7,149 nucleotides of DNA. Source: Chitinivibrionales bacterium (GTDB taxonomy: Bacteria; Fibrobacterota; Chitinivibrionia; Chitinivibrionales; JANQEN01). How positions within the stretch are numbered: position 1 is the first letter of the stretch; every line of letters begins with the position of its first letter. Shown here in pieces: positions 1 through 5,590 of this stretch. A program made the position numbers and the translations under genes. A model generated the notes under the pieces. It ran no database searches, had not been told where the DNA came from, and was given only the letters and a program-made list of their open reading frames with translations. The stretch spans positions 1 to 7,149 of the forward strand of contig JAUVGS010000105.1 in assembly GCA_030593665.1 (NCBI GenBank), written 5' to 3'.

Positions 1-1365
1 CCATTAGACAGAGAAAATAACCGCCCATATAGACAAGAACTGCTTGATGGCGCTTCTCAAATAGATTTAGGGTTAATGACAACCTGGGATTTATACCGGT
101 TGCTTCGTAGTTTCTTAAAGAATAAGTGGGACCCGGAAAACGTGAAAGGTTTGTTTTATAAATCACAGCGTATGTCAATAGTACCTACTAATTATGAATA
201 CATTGTTAAAAAAGGTGATACTTTTACCGGTATCCTCTCAAAATTCAATATATCAGAAAATGAGGCTGTTCAATATTATACATCACTCAAATCGATTGGC
301 TTTTCTACTCTTTTCCCGGGCGATTCTCTCTGCCTTACCAAAGACGGGAAAAAAAGGGTAAAATCATTCTCCCTGCTGAACAGGTTGAGTTACTGGTATC
401 ATCTGCATACCAGTGACAGCACACTCCAGGTCGAAAAGAAGCCGCTCGAAGTGACCACCTACCGGTGCCTGGTTAAAGGAACCCTGGAATCATCACTCTC
501 AGAGGATATGTGGAAATATGGTGTTGGTGACGCACTCGTAATTAAAATGTCTGATATCTTTGCCTGGGATATTAACTTTTTCATGGACCCCCGTAAAGGC
601 GATACATTTGAGGTTCTTTTTGAAAAAAATTACCGTGACGGCAGGTTCGTTGGCTATGGCTCGATACTTGCGGCTAAATATATAAATGGTGATAAAAAAT
701 TTTACGCAATAGCCCTGAAAAATTCCCGTGGAAAGCTCAATTACTATGACCTGAACGGTAAATCAGTGCAGAAACAGTTTCTTAAAGCACCACTTCGGTT
801 CAATAGAATATCCTCAGGGTTTTCATACAGTAGAAAACATCCGATTCTTGGTATATACCGCCCCCATCTCGGTATAGATTATGCGGCACCGCGTGGTACA
901 CCGGTCTATGCTGCCGCAGACGGGAAAGTGACATTTACAGGAGTTAACGGCAATTATGGCAGGCAGGTTAAACTCTCCCACGGAGCTTCATACCAGACAT
1001 TCTACGGCCATTTATACACTATAGGACGGGGAATACGACCAGGCGTGCATGTCTCACAGGGGCAGTGTATCGGCACCGTAGGAAAAACCGGCCTGGCAAC
1101 CGGGTATCACCTGGATTACCGCATGAAAATCGGTTCACGGTTTGTTAATCCTGTCACTATATCCTTACCGTCAAAAAAGGGTGTCCCTGAGGGAGAACGC
1201 GCACAATTTGAACATACCAAACAGACCTATCTCTCCATGATGCATATACGTATGAACCGGCAAGGCTGTATTGTCATTGATATTATCCAGCCGGATGCCG
1301 ATAAACCCGCTGTTTCCAAAACCACCACGATCGAATCCAATGATGGTAACACCACAAGTTCTTGA
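1..1365 (+). CDS. M23-family (LytM-type) murein endopeptidase with LysM/OapA-like domain, 5' end outside window
   Basis: Predicted zinc peptidase that cleaves peptide cross-links in peptidoglycan. The frame is open from base 1; the first ATG is at 76 and residues are counted from it. Residues 41-90 are a LysM/OapA-like segment (YEYIVKKGDTF). Residues 125-215 match the middle domain of MepM/YebA-type enzymes (DIFAWDINFF, RKGDTFEVLFEK). The catalytic domain spans about 240-362: H264xxxD268 (RPHLGIDYAAP) and H312 (YGHL). In the last motif the usual HLH reads H345-L-D347, so the expected third zinc ligand is Asp. The C-terminal linker (GVPEGERAQFEHTKQTYL) is normal for the family; the tail is Ser/Thr-rich. 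No signal peptide is visible in the 25 codons before ATG 76 or just after it, and that ATG has only a poor, too-close AGGG, so the true start lies upstream. The first ~65 residues resemble a different protein (see findings). The end overlaps the next gene. Family call is secure; exact function is not. Confidence 0.93.
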   Translation, partial: PLDRENNRPYRQELLDGASQIDLGLMTTWDLYRLLRSFLKNKWDPENVKGLFYKSQRMSIVPTNYEYIVKKGDTFTGILSKFNISENEAVQYYTSLKSIGFSTLFPGDSLCLTKDGKKRVKSFSLLNRLSYWYHLHTSDSTLQVEKKPLEVTTYRCLVKGTLESSLSEDMWKYGVGDALVIKMSDIFAWDINFFMDPRKGDTFEVLFEKNYRDGRFVGYGSILAAKYINGDKKFYAIALKNSRGKLNYYDLNGKSVQKQFLKAPLRFNRISSGFSYSRKHPILGIYRPHLGIDYAAPRGTPVYAAADGKVTFTGVNGNYGRQVKLSHGASYQTFYGHLYTIGRGIRPGVHVSQGQCIGTVGKTGLATGYHLDYRMKIGSRFVNPVTISLPSKKGVPEGERAQFEHTKQTYLSMMHIRMNRQGCIVIDIIQPDADKPAVSKTTTIESNDGNTTSS

Positions 1366-1756
1366 CAAAATACGGAATGAGATCATTCTCTCCGGAAGGG
1401 ATACCCGCTACAAACTTGAGGCCTACGGCTTTATCCTGCGCGGTCTTAATTTCTACCATACCAAGTCAGGCGAGCGCCGCCACTTTACCGGCCAGGAGCT
1501 GGCAAAAGGCTTTATTGAATTCGCACAAAAACAGTTCGGGCCCCTTACGCACAGTGTTTTACAAAACTGGGGCATTAATAAAACCGATGACCTGGGCAAT
1601 ATTGTCTATAATCTTATCGATATTAAACTTATACGAAAACAGGACAGCGACTCACTTGAAGACTTCTTCGGTGTCTTTGATATAAAAAAATATCTTGATA
1701 AGCAAGATCACTACCACATCGATAAGCGCTATGTAAAAAGCATAAAAGGAGCTTGA
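1340..1756 (+). CDS. Minf_1886 family conserved protein (function unknown)
   Basis: A 138-residue cytoplasmic protein of the Minf_1886 family, whose members are usually about 130-145 residues and have no assigned biochemical role. Family features visible here are an N-terminal helix (LDKIRNEIILSGRDTRY), EAYGFILRGL, the RRHFTGQELAKGF block, the conserved QFGPLTHSVLQNWGI stretch, and the acidic C-terminal segment DSLEDFFGVFDI. There is no signal peptide, membrane segment or catalytic motif. The start was set at the ATG pair 1340/1343 because the family homology begins with VLDKI; the longer in-frame ATG at 1271 would add 23 proline-rich residues lying wholly inside the upstream gene. No clear Shine-Dalgarno precedes 1340, and the start lies 26 bases before the end of the M23 frame, which suggests translational coupling. 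Its stop codon TGA (1754-1756) sits inside the TTGACA box of the following tRNA promoter. Confidence 0.88.
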   Translation: MMVTPQVLDKIRNEIILSGRDTRYKLEAYGFILRGLNFYHTKSGERRHFTGQELAKGFIEFAQKQFGPLTHSVLQNWGINKTDDLGNIVYNLIDIKLIRKQDSDSLEDFFGVFDIKKYLDKQDHYHIDKRYVKSIKGA

Positions 1757-1780
1757 CATTAATTATCTTGTACATATATT
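1753..1780 (+). promoter_or_regulatory. Sigma-70-type promoter of tRNA-Phe
   Basis: A perfect -35 box TTGACA lies at 1753-1758 and a 5/6 match -10 box TATATT at 1775-1780, with a 16-base spacer. Transcription would start near 1787, giving a leader of about 20 bases before the tRNA. The -35 box includes the TGA stop of the upstream gene. No start site is proven by the sequence alone. Confidence 0.7.
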
Positions 1781-1808
1781 TTAAAACTCCATTATTTGAA
1801 AATTGTGT

Positions 1809-1884
1809 GCCGCTTTAGCTCAGTCGGTAGAGCAAGGGACTGAAAATCCCTGTGTCCGCAGTTCAACTCTGCGAGGCGGCACCA
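1809..1884 (+). tRNA. tRNA-Phe (anticodon GAA)
   Basis: A full cloverleaf can be drawn. The acceptor stem GCCGCTT (1809-1815) pairs with AGGCGGC (1874-1880), including one T-G pair. The D stem is GCTC/GAGC (1818-1821/1830-1833). The anticodon stem AGGGA/TCCCT encloses the loop CTGAAAA with anticodon GAA at 1842-1844. The T stem CGCAG/CTGCG encloses TTCAACT. Discriminator A1881 is followed by an encoded CCA (1882-1884). It decodes UUC and UUU as phenylalanine. It has its own promoter and terminator, so it looks like a single-gene transcription unit. Confidence 0.98.
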
Positions 1885-1892
1885 TCTAATAC

Positions 1893-1927
1893 AAGGACTT
1901 ACGGGGTTACCTGTAGGTCCTTTTTTT
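1893..1927 (+). terminator. Rho-independent terminator of tRNA-Phe
   Basis: A 13-bp stem (1893-1905 with 1910-1922, including two G-T pairs) closes on the loop GTTA and runs into a block of seven T (1921-1927). It starts 8 bases after the CCA end, so it fits as the end of the tRNA transcript. Immediately beyond the T block the sequence changes to the remnant of a minus-strand gene. Confidence 0.88.
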
Positions 1928-1928
1928 G

Positions 1929-1961
1929 GCTTGCCAATTCTTTATCACGCCCTATAAACAT
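1929..1961 (-). pseudogene. 5' remnant of an AAA-type ATPase gene (about 11 codons)
   Basis: On the minus strand an ATG at 1961-1959 begins MFIGRDKELAS, which matches the characteristic start of the AAA_14/DUF234-like ATPase family (F-I-G-R-E/D-K-E-L) found in many bacteria and archaea. A Shine-Dalgarno AAGGAG lies at 1977-1972, 10 bases before the ATG. The resemblance stops after codon 11: the frame then runs back through the T block and hairpin of the tRNA terminator and ends at TAA (1901-1899), giving a 20-residue peptide with no ATPase core (no Walker A or B). I read this as the 5' end of a gene whose body was lost by a recombination at about 1928. The call rests on a short match plus a correctly placed ribosome binding site, so it is probable rather than certain. 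Confidence 0.5.
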
Positions 1962-1980
1962 TATGCAATTTCTCCTTAAT

Positions 1981-2085
1981 GTCGATTTCGTGAGGAATAA
2001 AACAATTCATCACAACCGCACAAAACAAGTTGTTTGTCGATTTTGTGATGGCAATCTGTGCTTGTTTGCGCCTCACAAAATCGAC
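1981..2085. repeat. Cluster of three GTCGATTTYGTGA motifs forming an imperfect inverted repeat
   Basis: GTCGATTTCGTGAGG (1981-1995) is the inverted copy, with one mismatch, of CCTCACAAAATCGAC (2071-2085). A third copy GTCGATTTTGTGA lies between them at 2036-2048. Inside the outer arms there are further pairings: CATCACAA (2008-2015) with TTGTGATG (2043-2050), and the ACAAG / CTTGT arms at 2025-2029 and 2061-2065. The block lies just upstream of the minus-strand ATPase start, so it could be an operator region of that gene. It could also be a small 105-bp element bounded by 15-bp inverted repeats. No target duplication is visible at its edges. Confidence 0.6.
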
Positions 2086-2097
2086 AACATCTAAGGT

Positions 2098-2118
2098 CTA
2101 GCGTGAGTTTATTATAAA
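2098..2118 (+). repeat. Left terminal inverted repeat of the IS
   Basis: This 21-base sequence begins CTAGCGTGAG and ends TTATAAA. It is an exact reverse complement of bases 2972-2992. The next inward base differs (G against T), so the perfect repeat stops at 21. Confidence 0.92.
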
Positions 2119-2143
2119 GTTAAAGTTTTCGTCATTTTTCAAC

Positions 2144-2185
2144 ACTGTAATTGTCAGTACATCAGACAGTTACAGTATTTTTTTT
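2144..2185 (+). terminator. Terminator-like hairpin inside the left end of the IS
   Basis: A 12-bp stem (2144-2155 with 2165-2176, one T-G pair) with a 9-base loop is followed by A and a block of eight T (2178-2185). This is the form of an intrinsic terminator for transcription entering the element from the left. IS elements are known to carry such structures near their ends to block transcription from outside into the transposase. The function here is inferred. Confidence 0.6.
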
Positions 2186-2854
2186 GCAAAAACAATAGTA
2201 TATATTTCTGAGAAATTAAAGTCAGGCCAAATCAGAAGAATTTATCAGATGTTGGCAAATAAGGAGAAACAATTAAAGGAGTTACATGAACTTCTATCCA
2301 ATCCTCGTGCTTAAAAAAGAAACAGGAAACAATTAACCGAACAAATAAATAATATACTAAAGTCTGAGTTGGCAATAAAATTGATTGGTTGGGAATTGAA
2401 ATGGGTTAGTAAAGGCACGTACAAATTGATATTCGATATTAATCAGAAAGAGATAGAAATACTGGAAGAAAAATTTGGGATACGAATCATAATGACAAAT
2501 CGTCATCGGTGGGAAACCGATAAAATAATCAAAGCTTTTCACGGACAGTCAGATGTAGAAAGGGCATTTAGAGAAATGAAGAACCTTTTCCATATGTCGG
2601 TAAAACCTCAATTCCATTGGACAGATCAGAAAATCAGAGTACATTATTTTATCTGTATTATTGGCTATCTATTGTCAACACTCTTATGGAGAGAGGTACG
2701 CGTTAAACTAAATTTTAAGGGATGTATGAATACCCTTTTTAATATGCTGAAGATTATAAGGTTGGCTACGATAATACAAGAGGATAAAAAGGGAAAAGTG
2801 AAAGCTACTTATCAATTGGAGGAAATGGATGAAGAAGGAAATGATTTGGTGTAA
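2186..2854 (+). pseudogene. IS1634-type transposase, C-terminal remnant with internal stop
   Basis: Recognisable transposase sequence begins around AKTIVYISEKL (2186 on) and continues in one frame to TAA 2852-2854. A single in-frame TAA at 2312-2314 interrupts it; both sides read smoothly in the same frame (LLSNPRA, stop, KRNRKQLTEQI), so this looks like a nonsense change of a Lys codon. Diagnostic segments are FGIRIIMTNRHRW, GQSDVERAFREMK with the third catalytic residue Glu at 2558-2560, and VKPQFHWTDQKIRVHYFIC. The N-terminal DNA-binding part and the two catalytic Asp residues are absent, so no active enzyme can be made. A TTG at 2369 could start a 161-residue fragment, but I see no good ribosome binding site for it. 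Confidence 0.88.
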
Positions 2855-2971
2855 TGTTTAAATATTAAAAAAACGCACCTGAAAAAAATAAAACTTAAAG
2901 GATTTAGTATATACAATTAGCCCTGCATTAACACATATTATATCAACATCTTACATGAATATACTCTAAAA

Positions 2972-2992
2972 TTTATAATAAACTCACGCTAG
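2972..2992 (-). repeat. Right terminal inverted repeat of the IS
   Basis: Exact reverse complement of 2098-2118, ending ACTCACGCTAG. It is joined directly to GTATGAAAAC of the interrupted minus-strand gene. Confidence 0.92.
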
Positions 2993-3016
2993 GTATGAAA
3001 ACAGTACTCTCATCAT
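2993..3016 (-). pseudogene. 5' remnant of an unidentified gene cut by the IS
   Basis: Two adjacent in-frame ATGs (3016-3014 and 3013-3011) on the minus strand start MRVLFSY (counting from the second). The host sequence ends at 2993, where the IS begins; reading on into the IS adds two codons and a stop (TGA 2986-2984). The strong ribosome binding site, the position 36-39 bases after the stop of the spermidine-synthase-like gene on the same strand, and the sudden end at the IS border together suggest the former next gene of that operon. Seven residues are too few to name the product. The minus-strand sequence beyond the left IS end does not continue as a recognisable protein. Confidence 0.5.
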
Positions 3017-3030
3017 CACCTCCTCCTTTA
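3017..3030 (-). promoter_or_regulatory. Strong orphan ribosome binding site
   Basis: On the minus strand the sequence reads TAAAGGAGGAGGTG directly before ATGATG. This is a near-ideal complement to the 16S rRNA 3' end, and the AAGGAGG core (3028-3022) lies 8 bases before the second ATG. It is the best Shine-Dalgarno in the window, yet it now leads only to a seven- or eight-codon stub. Confidence 0.65.
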
Positions 3031-3052
3031 TCTGCCCTAAACAAGTTTAGCG

Positions 3053-5590
3053 TTACTCACCTGTAGCGTTGGCTTTTTGATCGCGCCATTTTTCATACGC
3101 CAGGAAATCACGCCATTCCCGGTTTTCCGGGTTGATTTCCAGGGCTTTCTGGTAGAACATGGCGGCTTTGTTGAGATCGCCTTTACTTTTATACATGAGT
3201 CCATTTAAGAAATAGGTTTGACCCATAATATAGCGGTTCATCTTCTGCTGATCATCTATATTAACGAAAATGTTTGCCGGATTAACCCTCTGTTTAAGCA
3301 GGGTGGCAAGGTTGATATGCCAATTGTCATTGCGTACACTTTCAGGGCGGTAAAATTCAAGAAAGGGCCTGTTATCCTTATGGATCGCTGTTTTGCTATC
3401 AAGCTGTTTAATACCCTGTGCATCGAGAAGCATGGAAAGGACAACAACATAAGGGTCATATACCAAATTGTCTTGAAGTTTCCTGATTTCCTGTTTCAAT
3501 CCCTGGAAATCAATAACAGTCGGTTCTTTTGTACCTATGAGCACGCCGTGTGAATGACCGAGCCACACTGTTGCATGAGTAAAGACCGAATGAAACGTTT
3601 TGATCAATGCAATAAAGTCATGGGGTGACACCCGGTGGAGCGGAAGATACTGACATACGACGCCTTTTGGGGTTATATGATCTTTACACAATTGGAAATA
3701 CTCCTGCGTATACAGGTTACCGCATCCGAGGGTGGGATGAGTCGGATCACAGGAGATAATATCATACTTTTTATCGGTTAAAAGCAGGTGATTCCTGCCG
3801 TCACCATCAATGAAATGGACCTTACTATTATTGACAACATTATTGTTGTGTTTGGAAAAATAACCGGCGGCATCCCGAACCCCCGGACAGATTTCAACAC
3901 AGTCAATACTGCGCACCGCATGCTTTGCTACCTCACCGGTAGTAACGCCGATACCAAAGCCAATAATCAGTACATCCTGCGCCGTAGGATTTATAAAAAA
4001 GGGCATGTGGCCGAGGAGCTTTACTAATTTTAAAGCATCATAATTAATACCACACACCTGATTATTATTTACATACAGCACCCTGATACCGGTACGGGTA
4101 TCCTCTCTGACCAATACGGTGCCGGACAGGGTCTCTTTATAGTGGAGTATTGTATCGGTACGGTTTTTGGATCGAAAGAGTGATGGCGGATGAATAACCG
4201 GATTTCGGATTGCCTGCGCACCCATTATCAGACTAACCACTGTGAGTCCAACGAATACTGTAAGAACCGTTTTCTTTTGCAGTACAGTTTTTTCGAATGA
4301 AACAAGTAGTACTGCTGTTACAAGGTATACCCCCGCTATAAGAACACATCCACGCACCACACCAAGCAATGGTATCATGACAATACCTGCAAGCAAAGAA
4401 CCCAGCACACACCCAAGGGTGTTTACAAAATAGAGTTTCCCTACCTGCGCGCCGATGGTTTCAACACTTTGGGTATATATTCTGCACATGGCAGGAAAAC
4501 TGATCCCCATAAGCAGGGCTGGAATAAGTAACAGTACGCTGGAGAGCATGATTCCCGGTAGAAATACTTTAAATACAGGAATCCGTAACAGGGTTCTCTC
4601 AAAAAGTGATAGCACCAGGGGAAGATCATTCAAAAAAGAGGTTACCACGATGATATATACCCCGGATATTCCCATTGTCAGTAAAAGAAGTACAGGAAGT
4701 TGCCTTGTTTCTTTGATATATTTGGCAAAAAGCAGGCTGCCCACACCGATACCGGTCAGATATATGACAAGAATACTTGAAAAACTATAGGTTGAATTCA
4801 CGAGAAATATGCCTAATGCTCTCGATGCAAGGATCTCATAGGCAAGGCTGCAAAAGCCAGAAATACCGGCTATAAGCACTATTATTTTCCGGGAAAAAAG
4901 TGAAGCCCGGACTGTATCTGCTTCATTTTGTGCCGAGGCGGTATTTTCCTGCTGTTCAGGGCGCATGCTATACGTACTGTACCCCAGTAACAAACTGATA
5001 AAAATAGCGAAAAGCTGTGTTTGAATTTGTCCCACACGCCCAATCAAATAATAGCCGCTTAACCCTGCGCCAATAATCCCGCCGATTGTATTAACCGCAT
5101 ACACTGTAGCGATACCACTGCCGATATCCCTATTGTTCTTTACCGCATGTCTGGTAATCACCGGCAAGGTCCCGCCCATGAGTGTTGTGGGAACAAGCAG
5201 TATGATAAACGAGAGAATGCTGATCAGAACTATCGAGGTATTTCCGCTGACATGAAACACCTGAAATAAAAATTTGTAGAACATATCCAATTTTAAAAAC
5301 AGCAGCGTTATAATAAAGGACGAAAGAGCGATACCCAATTGAAGGAGACTGAACATCCGCAGTCTATTTTGTATAGCATCGATCTTTTTGCCCCAGTAGA
5401 TACTGCCAAGGCCAAGGCCGGCCATATACACCGCAACGACGACAGAAACAGCAAGGGTTGTTCTGCCAAAGACAACAGAGAGGATTCTCACCCAGGCAAT
5501 TTCATAGATCAGGCCGGTGAAACCGGAGAAAAAAAAGATAAGGAGAAGGTACGCATGAGAGTTATTACCGAAAAATCTGCTTTTATTCAT
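3053..5590 (-). CDS. Polytopic membrane protein fused to a spermidine-synthase-like domain with C-terminal TPR
   Basis: An 845-residue inner-membrane protein of the 'fused MFS/spermidine synthase' type. Residues 1-460 hold about 12 hydrophobic segments arranged as two copies of one module: SGFTGLIYEIAWVR (22-35) recurs as SGFCSLAYEILASR (244-257), VPTTLMGGTLPVITR (133-147) as IPALLMGISFPAMCR (356-370), and VYAVNTIGG as LYFVNTLGC, always offset by 222-223. Residues 485-690 resemble an aminopropyltransferase: SAM-type loop DVLIIGFGIGVTTGE (539-553), acidic DCVEI (563-567), DGDGRN (595-600) and YDIISCDPTHP (609-619). The first Asp of the usual DSxDP signature is kept (D615), the second is His618, so true spermidine synthesis is doubtful. 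A TPR unit lies at about 791-824 (GDLNKAAMFYQKALEINPEN). ATG 5590 is the only start that keeps the first membrane segment; no clear Shine-Dalgarno precedes it. Substrate is unknown. Confidence 0.9.
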   Translation of the reverse strand: MNKSRFFGNNSHAYLLLIFFFSGFTGLIYEIAWVRILSVVFGRTTLAVSVVVAVYMAGLGLGSIYWGKKIDAIQNRLRMFSLLQLGIALSSFIITLLFLKLDMFYKFLFQVFHVSGNTSIVLISILSFIILLVPTTLMGGTLPVITRHAVKNNRDIGSGIATVYAVNTIGGIIGAGLSGYYLIGRVGQIQTQLFAIFISLLLGYSTYSMRPEQQENTASAQNEADTVRASLFSRKIIVLIAGISGFCSLAYEILASRALGIFLVNSTYSFSSILVIYLTGIGVGSLLFAKYIKETRQLPVLLLLTMGISGVYIIVVTSFLNDLPLVLSLFERTLLRIPVFKVFLPGIMLSSVLLLIPALLMGISFPAMCRIYTQSVETIGAQVGKLYFVNTLGCVLGSLLAGIVMIPLLGVVRGCVLIAGVYLVTAVLLVSFEKTVLQKKTVLTVFVGLTVVSLIMGAQAIRNPVIHPPSLFRSKNRTDTILHYKETLSGTVLVREDTRTGIRVLYVNNNQVCGINYDALKLVKLLGHMPFFINPTAQDVLIIGFGIGVTTGEVAKHAVRSIDCVEICPGVRDAAGYFSKHNNNVVNNSKVHFIDGDGRNHLLLTDKKYDIISCDPTHPTLGCGNLYTQEYFQLCKDHITPKGVVCQYLPLHRVSPHDFIALIKTFHSVFTHATVWLGHSHGVLIGTKEPTVIDFQGLKQEIRKLQDNLVYDPYVVVLSMLLDAQGIKQLDSKTAIHKDNRPFLEFYRPESVRNDNWHINLATLLKQRVNPANIFVNIDDQQKMNRYIMGQTYFLNGLMYKSKGDLNKAAMFYQKALEINPENREWRDFLAYEKWRDQKANATGE

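Larger units (their letters stand above)
2098..2992 (+). mobile_element. Internally deleted IS1634-type (IS4 superfamily) insertion sequence
   Basis: The element is bounded by perfect 21-bp inverted repeats at 2098-2118 and 2972-2992, with outer ends CTAGCGTGAG. It contains the C-terminal part of a DDE transposase on the plus strand. At 895 bp it is well short of the roughly 1.5-2 kb usual for this family. The missing part includes the transposase N-terminus and the first two catalytic Asp residues. The flanks (AAGGT on the left, GTATG on the right) show no 5-6 bp target duplication. The element separates the tRNA-side remnants from a truncated minus-strand gene on its right, whose sequence stops exactly at base 2993. 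Confidence 0.85.

Noticed and set aside
1852..2094. 80-codon plus-strand frame starting inside the tRNA
   Set aside because: It begins within the tRNA-Phe sequence, crosses the terminator and the inverted-repeat block, and its translation resembles nothing.
1861..2100. Attachment site of an integrative element at the tRNA-Phe 3' end
   Set aside because: I saw no second copy of the tRNA 3' end and no integrase gene in the window, so an att site cannot be supported.
2369..2854. A 161-residue reading frame starting with TTG inside the transposase, as an intact small gene
   Set aside because: The same frame continues upstream through the TAA at 2312 with clear transposase sequence, so this is the C-terminal part of a broken gene and not a separate one.
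3037..3050. Terminator for the minus-strand membrane protein gene (CTAAAC / GTTTAG inverted repeat)
   Set aside because: The stem is only about 5-6 bp and no T block follows on the minus strand; the next gene's ribosome binding site follows instead, which suggests read-through.
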